Positions 35,221 through 43,256 of a stretch of DNA of 44,946 nt are shown here, in pieces. Position numbers and translations under genes: made by a program. Under the pieces are notes generated by a model, which was not told the DNA's origin, made no database searches, and worked only from the letters and a program-made list of their open reading frames with translations. Positions within the stretch are counted from its first letter, which is position 1. The number at the start of each line of letters is the position of its first letter. Source of the stretch: an uncultured Verrucomicrobiota bacterium (lineage in GTDB: Bacteria; Verrucomicrobiota; Verrucomicrobiia; Verrucomicrobiales; Verrucomicrobiaceae); contig CAINGK010000059.1 in assembly GCA_903848465.1 (NCBI GenBank), forward strand, positions 1 through 44,946, in the 5' to 3' direction.

Positions 35221-35404
35221 GGTGAAATGATTTTCACCGGGAAGGGATGAGAGAAGCTCCATGCTTCTCAGCAAGACAGTGAAGGATGAACCTGCCAGTG
35301 GATTGAAGGAATCCACAAAAGTGACATTCATTGAATGGCATGCAGGTAGGTAGCCACACTTAAAATGATACACAGTCGCAAGCACGGTTGGACCGCATAG
35401 CGGT
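35221..35404. other. Run of short perfect hairpins
   Basis: Hairpins follow each other: GGTGAAA-tgat-TTTCACC (35221-35238), GAGAAGC-tccat-GCTTCTC (35251-35269), GTGGATT/AATCCAC (35298-35316) and ACCGC-ata-GCGGT (35392-35404). Further ones occur at 35614-35657 (GGATCATCTTG with CAAGATGATCC) and 35642-35658 (GGGATC/GATCCC). The density is greater than elsewhere in the window and suggests a structured RNA or a DNA-level fold. No coding potential. Confidence 0.5.
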
Positions 35405-35427
35405 GCTACAATAATACCAGTGATGAA

Positions 35428-35593
35428 TCAATGTCGCTAAGTTAAGATTTTAAACGCGAATGGTCACGAATGACCGCGAATGCAGAGGAATTCTGAACTC
35501 TGAAATTCGTGAAAAATTCGCGGCTATTCGTGCTCATTCGCGTTGTGCAAAATGCACCTTCGCAGTCTATTTTGCTTAACTTAACGACATTGA
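35428..35593. mobile_element. MITE-like element with 19-bp terminal inverted repeats and 8-bp flanking duplication
   Basis: The ends 35428-35446 and 35575-35593 are reverse complements with one mismatch. Directly outside lie identical 8-mers GTGATGAA (35420-35427 and 35594-35601), as expected from target-site duplication on insertion. Inside is a second inverted repeat of 29 bp (35453-35481 and 35516-35544, a few mismatches) built from CGCGAATG and CACGAAT units. The 166-bp length and lack of coding sequence are those of a non-autonomous miniature element. The mobilising transposase is unknown; several IS families make 8-bp duplications. Confidence 0.7.
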
Positions 35594-36034
35594 GTGATGA
35601 ATGCTCCTTTGATGGATCATCTTGCTGACTCAGATCCAGAAGGGATCAAGATGATCCCACTCCTGCCGGATATGAAATAATATCTCTCCATCCAGTATGA
35701 ACCTTCGAAACCCTCAATACTCAGGTCCTGGTGGGGAGGTTCCGATGGGCGGTTTTTCACCTCGGAGGATAGTACTCACGAGCTATAGCTCACTCGGGAG
35801 GTCAGGATTGCGTTAGCTCGCCATCCGCAGCGAAGTCATGCATTGAATTGCACAACAGCTTCACCGTTCCACCACCCCTACCCGCGAAAAATATTCTCTC
35901 CCTCCAAAAACAACCTCCAAAACCTCCGAAACCTCCAAAACCTCCCCCACTACCCAGGTTTTGGCAATTCGCAGCGAGGTCTTGAAACAAGGAGTCTGGA
36001 ACTTCCCCAGCGCCGGAGCGTTGGCTGTCGCAAC

Positions 36035-37357
36035 CTACGCCCCCAGCACCTCCGCCAGCGCCCGCTGAATCCGCGCGTGGGTCTTCTCCTTGCCAATCAA
36101 ATGCGCAATCGTGGTCACGCCCGGACCGCGTGACTGACCACTCAGGGCAAAGCGCAGCAGCGGCATCATGGTACCGGGTTTGACGCTTAAGGTCTTTGCG
36201 GCGGCTTCGACGGCATCATGCACACTCTGCTCGGTCCACTCGGTGGCTTGGGCGAGGTGGTCGCTGGCGGCCTTCAGCAGGCTGGCGTTTTCGGGTTTGG
36301 CTTTGAGCTTGGTTACCACATCGGCCTCGAAGGGGTAATCCTCGCGGAAGAAGTAATGCACCCACTCGGGCAGTTCGGTGAGGAGACTCACCTTTTCGCG
36401 CACGCTATGCACGGCGGCAGCGGCCATGGCGTCATCGGTCCAGGACAGGCCTTTGGCGGTGAGGAAGGGGCGGGCGTGCTGGAGCAGGTCCGCAGGGCTG
36501 AGTTCACGCAGGTACTGAGCATTGAACCACTGGGCTTTTTTGAGATCAAACTTGGCGTTGCTGCTGTGAATGGCGTCGGCGTCAAACAGCGCGGTCAACT
36601 CGGTGCGCGAGAGCTTTTCGCTCTCGGCCTTCGGCGTCCAGCCGAGCATGCAGAGGTAGTTGAACACGGCGGCAGGGAGGAAGCCTGCATTCATGTAGCT
36701 GTGCTCGATGGCGCTGCCTTCATCGCGCTTGCTCATCTTGGTGCCGTCCGGGTTGAGGATCAGCGGGATGTGCGCGTAGGTCGGCGGCGTGGCACCGAAG
36801 GCGTTGAAGAGGTCGATGTGCTTCCAGGTGTTGGAGAGGTGATCTTCACCGCGAATGACGTGCGTCATGCGCATCTCGATGTCATCCACCACGTTCACGA
36901 AATGGAAGATGTAGCTGCCGTCTGGGCGGCGGATGGTCATGTCCGGCTCCTCCGTGGGCGCAAAGGTCACGTCCCCACAGACCAGGTCATGCACGGTGAT
37001 GGCAGTGCGGCTGAATTTGAAGCGCATCGCGCCGTCGTGCTCGGCATACACGCGCCCGGCGTCTTCCAGCTTCTTGAAGTAGGCGTCGTAGATGTCCTTG
37101 CGCTGGCTTTGGAAATACGGGCCGCAGTCGCCGCCGACTTCGGGGCCTTCATCCCAGTCCAGCCCGAGCCAGCGCATGCCTTTGATGATGCCAGCGGCAG
37201 CTTCTGCCGTGTTGCGTGCGCCGTCGGTGTCTTCCACGCGCAGGATGAAGGTGCCGCCGTTCTTGCGGGCCATGAGCCAGTTGAACAAGGCCGTGCGGGC
37301 ACCTCCGACATGAAGATCACCGGTGGGGGAAGGAGCAAAGCGGACGCGAATGGACAT
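36035..37357 (-). CDS. gltX: Glutamyl-tRNA synthetase
   Basis: From the ATG at 37357 the 440-aa class I synthetase has the HIGH-equivalent motif PSPTGDLHVGG at 10-19 (HVGG at 16-19), the RVEDTD segment at 40-45, and the KMSKR signature at 207-211 (GTKMSKRDEG). It attaches glutamate to tRNA-Glu, or also to tRNA-Gln in organisms using the amidotransferase route. The frame extends 29 residues further upstream to 37444, but these lack conservation, so the conserved MSIRVRFAPSPTG start is used. It is divergent from the AsmA-like gene. Confidence 0.96.
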   Translation of the reverse strand: MSIRVRFAPSPTGDLHVGGARTALFNWLMARKNGGTFILRVEDTDGARNTAEAAAGIIKGMRWLGLDWDEGPEVGGDCGPYFQSQRKDIYDAYFKKLEDAGRVYAEHDGAMRFKFSRTAITVHDLVCGDVTFAPTEEPDMTIRRPDGSYIFHFVNVVDDIEMRMTHVIRGEDHLSNTWKHIDLFNAFGATPPTYAHIPLILNPDGTKMSKRDEGSAIEHSYMNAGFLPAAVFNYLCMLGWTPKAESEKLSRTELTALFDADAIHSSNAKFDLKKAQWFNAQYLRELSPADLLQHARPFLTAKGLSWTDDAMAAAAVHSVREKVSLLTELPEWVHYFFREDYPFEADVVTKLKAKPENASLLKAASDHLAQATEWTEQSVHDAVEAAAKTLSVKPGTMMPLLRFALSGQSRGPGVTTIAHLIGKEKTHARIQRALAEVLGA

Positions 37358-37494
37358 GGAAGGAAGGAGTGGGTGCGGACCGTTCCACCGCGCAGGGCGG
37401 AATGGAAACGGGGGCGCGACAATAGCCGGGATTTGCCAATGCAAATTTCAAATCTCAAATTTCAAATCGCGCGCACCTGCTTATGCTCAACGGC

Positions 37495-38949
37495 ATGAAG
37501 CTTTCCCGCATCTTGGTTATCGTGTTCGGTCTTGGGCTGCTGCTCGCCGTGGCTGCGCCCCTGGGCGGCGTCTGGTGGCTGCGCCAGTATGTGAACAAGG
37601 AACGGCTCATCCTCGAAACCGAGAAGAACATCAATGCGCGCGCCCAATTGGACGAGGTGACGCTTTCCATCTTCTCCTGGCCCCCCACCCTGCGGCTGTC
37701 GGGCATCAAAATCGGGCCGCGTGATCAATACGCCGGCACAACCGTCGCCACACGGCCGCCGCTGGAGCATGCACCGGTCCAGATCGAAATGGCCTATCTG
37801 GAGCTGGTCCCGCAGGGCCTGTGGAACCGGCAGTTTCTCCCGCGCGTCCTACGTTTCATCGGCCTGGAGGTGCAGGAAAGCATCAGCCCGCAGGAAGGCA
37901 GCTCGTTGCAAAAGCTCCTTCAGCCACCACCGGAAAAACTGGCCCTGATGCAGCAGAACGAGCCGCTCCAACCAGCCCCGCCCGCTGTCGCACCCCCTGC
38001 ATCCGCCGTGCCTGCGCCAGGTGAACCGCCACCCGCTTTGACCACCCCTCCCATCGCGCGCCCTGATGAATCGCAGCCCAATGCGCAACGCCTGTCGTTG
38101 CAGGAAATCAGCATCGAGAATGCGCACTTCCGCATCACCAATCAGGGCGCGGATTCGCAATTCAGCGCGGACATCAGCGGCTTCAATTTTTCACTCACCG
38201 AGATCGACATCGACCCCGATAGTCTCCTGGCGCACAACCACCTGCACGTTCGCCTCGCGGCCAAAGCGGTGGTGGATGGCGTGACCAAAATTGGTGGCCA
38301 AACCCGGCAGGTGCGTTTTGCCGAGATGACGCTGCACGGCGACGGCGAGGTCAATCCCATTGATCCCTCCACGCGGATGTGGTCGCCTGCGGCTGATCTG
38401 AACCTCACCATTGACCGAGGCTCCTCCATCGGCGGGAACATGACCATCGGCGAAACCGCGGGCCCACACCTCGACAAACTCATGAAATACGGCATCGATA
38501 TCAGCGCCATCCGCATTGGCGGCACCCTCGCGCAAGATGTGCATGCCCACGTCCTCTACCGCTCGCAGACGATGAGCTTCCTGGACGACGCGCAGTTTGT
38601 ACTGCCGGACTATGATTACACCATCAAACGCAGCTCCTGGCTGGACTTCGCCAAAGACCAGCAAGGTCTGCTCACGCGGCTGTCCTGTGGTGACGCCCTC
38701 AAGCAGAGCCTGATGCAGGGCATCGCCAGTCGCGGGATCAACCGTGCCCTCTCGCAGCTCGTGGTGGAAGGCCTCTCCGACAGCCGTGGCCGACTCAGCT
38801 TCAACCTCACCGTCACCGGCTCGCTCTCTCATCCCGAGGTCAAACCCGACATCCAGGTGAAGCTGGAAAACCTGCTGGGCAATGACATCGAGGAGAAGGC
38901 CAAGGGACTCATCAACTCCTTCAAAGGCCTCAAGGGGTTGTTCAAGTAA
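37495..38949 (+). CDS. AsmA-like membrane-anchored protein
   Basis: From the ATG at 37495 (MKLSRILVIVFGLGLLLAVA) the product is 484 aa, with a single N-terminal signal-anchor helix. The body is beta-rich, opening with LDEVTLSIFSWPPTLRLSGIKIG, then a Pro/Ala-rich stretch (about 155-195), then a region with FNFSLTEIDIDPDSLLAHNHLHV and a C-terminal GRLSFNLTVTGSLSHPEVKPDIQVKLENLLG, the last typical of AsmA/DUF748-type ends. Relatives sit in the periplasm and are linked to lipid or outer-membrane homeostasis. Similarity is by pattern only. The Met at 37483 is an alternative start. Confidence 0.7.
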   Translation: MKLSRILVIVFGLGLLLAVAAPLGGVWWLRQYVNKERLILETEKNINARAQLDEVTLSIFSWPPTLRLSGIKIGPRDQYAGTTVATRPPLEHAPVQIEMAYLELVPQGLWNRQFLPRVLRFIGLEVQESISPQEGSSLQKLLQPPPEKLALMQQNEPLQPAPPAVAPPASAVPAPGEPPPALTTPPIARPDESQPNAQRLSLQEISIENAHFRITNQGADSQFSADISGFNFSLTEIDIDPDSLLAHNHLHVRLAAKAVVDGVTKIGGQTRQVRFAEMTLHGDGEVNPIDPSTRMWSPAADLNLTIDRGSSIGGNMTIGETAGPHLDKLMKYGIDISAIRIGGTLAQDVHAHVLYRSQTMSFLDDAQFVLPDYDYTIKRSSWLDFAKDQQGLLTRLSCGDALKQSLMQGIASRGINRALSQLVVEGLSDSRGRLSFNLTVTGSLSHPEVKPDIQVKLENLLGNDIEEKAKGLINSFKGLKGLFK

Positions 38950-39364
38950 GAGCGACCAGCAAAGAACAAGCTTTCAAAAGTAGCCACCAGACAATGAAAG
39001 TGGATGCTGCGCTCCTGTCTGTCGGCCACGACTAGGACGGCGGACCTTTTTCAGCGCCTGCGCAGTGACAGACCCGAAAACTCGGACCCGACGAAGCGGT
39101 TCCCTGCCAGCCCTGAGGTGCCGCGCCACGCAGGGCTGGTAGGGATGCGCGTGCGCGTCCCTAAAATTCTTCGTCCCAGCACGCACTGCTACCTCAACGT
39201 GCCCCCCTTCCCATCCGCTGCCGTCTCCGATTCGTGAAATTCGGTGATGTGCGACAGCATAACTCTGCCCCGACTTTGCGCCCCCTTCCCTGCCGCTGAA
39301 AAGGTGGCAAAATTGTGGCGTGAATGCTTGGCAAGGTGGGGCGTGACGCGTAGCATTGCTCATT
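38950..39364. other. Gene-free spacer with tandem hairpins
   Basis: No gene is supported in this 415-bp stretch between the AsmA-like gene and sppA. It holds two adjacent strong hairpins at 39107-39139 and 39140-39163, described separately. The last 60 bases before sppA probably carry its promoter, but no confident -35/-10 pair can be chosen. Confidence 0.5.
39107..39163. repeat. Two abutting hairpins
   Basis: CCAGCCCTG at 39107-39115 pairs with CAGGGCTGG at 39131-39139 (9 bp perfect, 15-base loop). Immediately after, TAGGGA at 39140-39145 pairs with TCCCTA at 39158-39163 around a CGCG-rich centre. AAAATTCTT follows, so the pair could act as a terminator, but it starts 158 bases after the AsmA-like stop. 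It may be a copy of a dispersed palindromic repeat. Confidence 0.5.
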
Positions 39365-40399
39365 ATGAGCAACAAATCTTATGGATGCCTGATCGTCCTG
39401 CTACTTCTAGGGCTTATTGTGAGCCTCGGTCTCAACGTGGGCCAGTTCCTCGGCAAGCTGGACATTAATGTCGGTGCAGATGCCAGCTTTTCAGCCGCAC
39501 GCCCCAAGCGACATCTGCACGAAGTCACCGTCGAGTCCGCAAAGAAAACCACTCAGGACAAGATCGTCCACATCGACCTTGATGGGGTGATTTCATCCAT
39601 GGCCGTGAGCGGGCTGTTTGCCGAATCCATGCCTAGCGTGGATTCGCTCAAGCAGTCGCTGGAGCAGGCCGTCGCGGACAAGAATGTGAAAGCCATCGTG
39701 CTGCGCGTGAACTCCCCCGGTGGCGAGGTCACCGCCTCCGACATCATTTACAATGCCGTGAAGAAAGCTGCCAAGGTGAAGCCGGTGGTCGTTTACATGG
39801 ATTCGATGGCGGCTTCCGGCGGTTACTACGTGTCCTGCGGTGCCACCAAGATCGTGGCGAGCGAAACCACGCTGACCGCCAGCATCGGCGTCATCATCGA
39901 AACCATGAACTACAGCGAGCTGTTTGGCAAAGTGGGACTGTCCATGACCGCCTTCACCAGCGGCGCGTTCAAGGACTCCCTGAGCGGCGCACGCCCCATG
40001 CGTGAGGATGAAAAGGTCTATGTGCAGAATTTGGTGACGCAGATGTATGACCGCTTCCTCGGCATCGTGTCCGAGGCACGCGGCGTGCCCAAAGAGCTGC
40101 TGAAGAGCACCGTGGCCGATGGCCGCGTGGTGACAGGCCGTGAAGCCCTGGCCGCCAAGCTGGTGGATCAAATCGGCTACGTGGAGGATGCCTATGAGCT
40201 GGCACGCACACTCGGCAAAGCCGCTGATGCCGGTGTGGTGAAGTATCGGCATGAAGTGAGCCTGTTTGATGCCTTTGGCATGGCCTCTGCCAAGGCAGGA
40301 GCTCCGCCCGCCAAGGTGCAACTGGATCTGAGCAGCGGCCTGCTGCCAAAACTGCTGCCAGGAGTGCCCTACTACCTGCCGCCAAGCTTCGCGCATTGA
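39365..40399 (+). CDS. sppA: Signal peptide peptidase SppA, short (36K) type
   Basis: From the ATG at 39365 the 344-aa protein has a signal anchor (YGCLIVLLLLGLIVSLGLNVG) and one ClpP-like SppA domain with RVNSPGGEVTASD near 114-126, the nucleophile Ser151 in MAASGGYY and the catalytic Lys203 in TSGAFKDSLSGARPM. It cleaves leftover signal peptides in the membrane and may also act in envelope stress. The single-domain length corresponds to the SppA 36K form, not the 67-kDa E. coli type. It is followed after 3 bases by the CPBP protease gene. Confidence 0.93.
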   Translation: MSNKSYGCLIVLLLLGLIVSLGLNVGQFLGKLDINVGADASFSAARPKRHLHEVTVESAKKTTQDKIVHIDLDGVISSMAVSGLFAESMPSVDSLKQSLEQAVADKNVKAIVLRVNSPGGEVTASDIIYNAVKKAAKVKPVVVYMDSMAASGGYYVSCGATKIVASETTLTASIGVIIETMNYSELFGKVGLSMTAFTSGAFKDSLSGARPMREDEKVYVQNLVTQMYDRFLGIVSEARGVPKELLKSTVADGRVVTGREALAAKLVDQIGYVEDAYELARTLGKAADAGVVKYRHEVSLFDAFGMASAKAGAPPAKVQLDLSSGLLPKLLPGVPYYLPPSFAH

Positions 40400-40402
40400 T
40401 CC

Positions 40403-41236
40403 ATGCTGGATGTCAACACATTCGGGGTCCTCCACGATCTGTCCGTCTTTGTCAGCATCGCCACAGTGATGGCGCTGGTCGGTTACTGGCTGCTGCGGCA
40501 CCTACGCCCTGAAGCATCCTGGAATCATGAAGGCTCAGTGCTCTCGCGCCCGTATGGTGCGCCCGATTTGCTCGTGCTGGCCGGGATCGGGCTGTTATTC
40601 ATCGTCTCCATAGAGCCGCAAGGCGCAGGCGCTGGTGGGGATAAAGCCATCAACGACAGCAGCTTGATCATCGGCATGCTGTTCCATCTCACGGTCTGTG
40701 CGGGCCTGCTCCTCTACCTGTTTCAGGTGCGCGGCCTGAATCCGGCTGAATTGTTTGGACTGCAACACCTGCACTGGCGCTCGCTGGTAGTGACGGCCGG
40801 AGTCTTTACCATGATCATATTGATCTCGGTGAATATGGTTTCGGCGCTCTCCACCACCTGGTTGCAGAAATTCTGGCCAGTCCTCGACCCCCAGGAAACA
40901 GTGAAAGCCTTTCAGCAGTCGGACGGCATCGGCTTCAAAACTCTCGTGATCTTAATGGCGGTGCTGATCGCGCCACTCGCGGAGGAGATTCTCTTTCGCG
41001 GCTTTGTCTATGGTGTGCTCAAACGCTACACAGATGCCCCCTTTGCCGCGCTGAGTTCCTCGCTCATGTTTGCGATCATTCACCTGCATGTCGGCAGCCT
41101 GCTACCTCTGTGGATGCTCGCCGTGCTCTTCTGCCTCGCCTATGAAATCACCGGCTGCCTGCTGGTGCCGATGATGCTCCACGCCACCTTCAATGCCGTG
41201 AGCATCATCGCTATGCTGTTGGTGGACAGGGGCTAG
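40403..41236 (+). CDS. CPBP family intramembrane glutamic metalloprotease-like protein
   Basis: The 277-aa protein has about six to seven helices. Its catalytic motifs are EEILFRG with E194, E195 and R199, then H227 in FAIIHLHVG, and H260 with N264 in MMLHATFNAVS. This is the CPBP (Rce1/CAAX protease-like) arrangement of EExxxR, FxxxH and HxxxN. Bacterial members have been linked to bacteriocin immunity and to envelope processes, but this one has no such neighbours. It begins three bases after the sppA stop, so both proteases are probably expressed together. A heptamer tandem repeat starts 11 bases beyond its stop. Confidence 0.9.
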   Translation: MLDVNTFGVLHDLSVFVSIATVMALVGYWLLRHLRPEASWNHEGSVLSRPYGAPDLLVLAGIGLLFIVSIEPQGAGAGGDKAINDSSLIIGMLFHLTVCAGLLLYLFQVRGLNPAELFGLQHLHWRSLVVTAGVFTMIILISVNMVSALSTTWLQKFWPVLDPQETVKAFQQSDGIGFKTLVILMAVLIAPLAEEILFRGFVYGVLKRYTDAPFAALSSSLMFAIIHLHVGSLLPLWMLAVLFCLAYEITGCLLVPMMLHATFNAVSIIAMLLVDRG

Positions 41237-41246
41237 ATACTGGTAG

Positions 41247-41379
41247 CTAGATGCTAGATGCTAGATGCTAGATGCTAGATGCTAGATGCTAGATGCTAGA
41301 TGCTAGATGCTAGATGCTAGATGCTAGATGCTAGATGCTAGATGCTAGATGCTGGATGCTGGATGCTGGATGCTGGATG
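41247..41379 (+). repeat. Heptamer tandem repeat (CTAGATG)n, 19 copies
   Basis: Fifteen exact CTAGATG units run from 41247 to 41351 and four CTGGATG units follow from 41352 to 41379, with no interruption. The array ends in CTAGAATCTAG sequences up to about 41418. It fills the gap between the convergent CPBP and fabG genes. A 7-bp unit in this number is prone to slippage, so copy number may vary between strains. The clustered G variants suggest expansion from both founders. Confidence 0.95.
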
Positions 41380-41419
41380 CTAGAATCTAGCATCCAGGAT
41401 CTAGAATCTAGTTTCTAGT

Positions 41420-42166
41420 TCACATCACCATCCCACCATCCACAGTCAGCACCTGACCTGTCACATAGCGTGCGGCGGGGCTGGCGAGATAGAGGGCAGC
41501 GGACGCGATGTCTTCGGCGGAGCCGAGATCACCCAGCGGGATCTTCTTCAAAATCTCCGCCTTCAGCGTGTCATTGAGCACATGCGTCATGTCCGTGGCG
41601 ATGAAGCCGGGGCAGATCACGTTGGCGGTGACACCACGACTGGCGAACTCACGGGCAAGTGATTTGGTAAAGCCGATCAGCCCGGCCTTGCTGGCGGCGT
41701 AATTGGCCTGGCCGGCATTGCCGATGAGGCCGATGACGGAGCTGATGTTGATGATGCGCGCGCCCTTTTGCTTCAGGATGCTGCGCTGGAAGGCCTTCAC
41801 CATGTTGAAAGCGCCTTTGAGATTCGTGTCGAGCACCACATCCCAGTCGTCTTCGCTCATGCGCAGCAGCAGGCCGTCTTTGGTGACCCCGGCGTTGTTC
41901 ACCAGGATGTCCACATGGTCAAAGTCAGCGAGGATCTGCTTGCCCACCTCAGCGCAGGCCGTGCCATCGGCCACGTCCAGCGCGTAGCCCTTGGCGGCAC
42001 CGGGGTAGGTGGCGTTGATGGCGTCCGCAGCGCTCTGCGCATTGGCCTGTGTGCGGCTGACGACGGCGACTTTCGCGCCCTCGGCGGCGAAGGTTTCGGC
42101 GATGGCTTTGCCGATGCCACGTCCGGCACCGGTGACGACTGCGATCTGATCTTGAAGTTTACCCAT
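41420..42166 (-). CDS. fabG: 3-oxoacyl-[acyl-carrier-protein] reductase
   Basis: From the ATG at 42166 the 248-aa short-chain dehydrogenase has the NADP-binding TGAGRGIG at 12-19, NNAG at 90-93, and catalytic Asn115, Ser143, Tyr156 and Lys160 (NISSVIGLIGNAGQANYAASK region). The segment VNNAGVTKDGLLLRMSEDDW and the ending YVTGQVLTVDGGMVM are typical FabG. It reduces 3-oxoacyl-ACP in fatty-acid elongation. fabD, acpP and fabF are not adjacent. The longer in-frame Met at 42217 lies upstream of the conserved start. Its 3' end abuts the heptamer repeat. Confidence 0.93.
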   Translation of the reverse strand: MGKLQDQIAVVTGAGRGIGKAIAETFAAEGAKVAVVSRTQANAQSAADAINATYPGAAKGYALDVADGTACAEVGKQILADFDHVDILVNNAGVTKDGLLLRMSEDDWDVVLDTNLKGAFNMVKAFQRSILKQKGARIINISSVIGLIGNAGQANYAASKAGLIGFTKSLAREFASRGVTANVICPGFIATDMTHVLNDTLKAEILKKIPLGDLGSAEDIASAALYLASPAARYVTGQVLTVDGGMVM

Positions 42167-42250
42167 ACCATCATCCATGAACGGCATGCACCGCCGTGCA
42201 AGAAGAAGGTGCATCATGCCAGGATCACGCCATGATCGGGATCATTGCCG

Positions 42251-43225
42251 ATGAGTGACGACGCGCCGCCAACCGACAACCCAACCCCTTTGAGAAAGTC
42301 CGTCTCTCCCGGCGGGCTTTGTGATGTCATCGCATTTTTAGCCCTCTCCTGCACCTGGCTCGGCAGCCTGGGCCGTTATGGCTGGGCGTTCGATCTCCTC
42401 TCGCACTTCCGGCTTCAGTATGTGATTGCCTGCGCCCTCGTGGTGCTCTACGCCATGTTTCGTCGTCGCACCTGGCTGGTGCTCATCGCGCTCATCTCCC
42501 TGCTTTGGAATGCACAGATCATCCATGCCTTTCACCAAACGGCAGAGGTAGTGGCTGCGCCCCATGAGAAACCGCTGCGCCTCATGGTCTTCAATGTGCT
42601 GACGGAAAACGAGAACCACGTCGCGGCCATTGACCATGTGCTGAAGACCGACGCCGACATCGTCTGCCTGCTGGAAGTCGATGAAACATGGCAGCCCAAT
42701 TTGGAGCCACTGAGAGTGAAGTATCCGCATCGTGTCGAAGAGCTGTTCCATGGCAATTTCGGCATCGCCTGCTACACCCGCCTGCCCCTGAAGAGTTCTG
42801 AAGTCCGCCGCTTCACGATCTGGCAGCTTCCCACCCTCGTCCTGAATCTCGATCACCTTGGCCGACCGCTCACCTTCATCGGCACCCATCCCGAACCCCC
42901 GATCAGTGGAGTGAATGCGCACGAATGGCGGGAGCAATTGTCAGGCATCGGCGCACTCGTCGCGGGCCTGAGTGGCGAAGTCATTGTCGCTGGCGACTTC
43001 AACGCCACCCCCTGGTGCGAAGGCATGCGCCTGCTGCGTGAAAAAGGCGGCCTCGATTTTCACTCCGCCGACCCCGTCTGGCCACCGACCTGGGGCCGTA
43101 AGCTACCCATGATGATCCCCATCGACCACGTTCTACTCAAAGGCGGCCTGACCGTGCAGAAGCGCGTGATCGGGCCAGAGATGGGGTCAGATCACCACTC
43201 GGTGACGGTGGAGATTGTGAGGTGA
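42251..43225 (+). CDS. Membrane-anchored endonuclease/exonuclease/phosphatase family protein
   Basis: From the ATG at 42251 the 324-aa protein has three N-terminal helices (about 22-40, 53-66 and 71-86). An EEP domain follows: LRLMVFNVLTEN with the metal-binding Asn, CLLEVDETW with Glu, THPEPP, VAGDFNATPW with Asp/Asn, and the ending PIDHVLL plus SDHHSVTVEI with the catalytic Asp-His pair. All EEP catalytic positions seem present. Membrane-anchored EEP proteins of this kind hydrolyse phosphodiesters in the periplasm or outside the cell, substrate unknown. It is divergent from fabG and convergent with the YhcG gene. Confidence 0.88.
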   Translation: MSDDAPPTDNPTPLRKSVSPGGLCDVIAFLALSCTWLGSLGRYGWAFDLLSHFRLQYVIACALVVLYAMFRRRTWLVLIALISLLWNAQIIHAFHQTAEVVAAPHEKPLRLMVFNVLTENENHVAAIDHVLKTDADIVCLLEVDETWQPNLEPLRVKYPHRVEELFHGNFGIACYTRLPLKSSEVRRFTIWQLPTLVLNLDHLGRPLTFIGTHPEPPISGVNAHEWREQLSGIGALVAGLSGEVIVAGDFNATPWCEGMRLLREKGGLDFHSADPVWPPTWGRKLPMMIPIDHVLLKGGLTVQKRVIGPEMGSDHHSVTVEIVR

Positions 43226-43256
43226 AAGCGAATGCAGCGCGTGATTCGCCACCGAA

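Larger units (their letters stand above)
34918..36034. repeat. 1.1-kb gene-free composite repeat island
   Basis: The region contains no credible gene; the low-complexity frames it gives are by-products of a 9-bp repeat. It is built from two imperfect inverted arms of about 210 bp (34940-35153 and 35738-35945) that match in order: GGTTTTGGA repeats, a GAGAATATTTTT segment, a GCAATTCA...CTTCGC segment and a 45-bp block that is about 87% identical (35109-35153 against 35738-35782). Between the arms are hairpins and a MITE-like element. The arms could fold back on each other if transcribed. Confidence 0.7.

Noticed and set aside
34797..35237. Frame encoding NEPPKPPKPPKP-type repeats
   Set aside because: The Pro/Lys repeats are the translation of the 9-bp DNA repeat, and the frame overlaps the SpmA/SpmB gene antisense.
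35802..35990. Gly/Phe repeat frame (GGFGGFGG)
   Set aside because: Produced by the same 9-bp repeat in the other orientation; no start signal and no conserved ending.
41247..41379. CRISPR-like array
   Set aside because: The repeats are contiguous heptamers with no spacers, so it is a tandem repeat and not a CRISPR.
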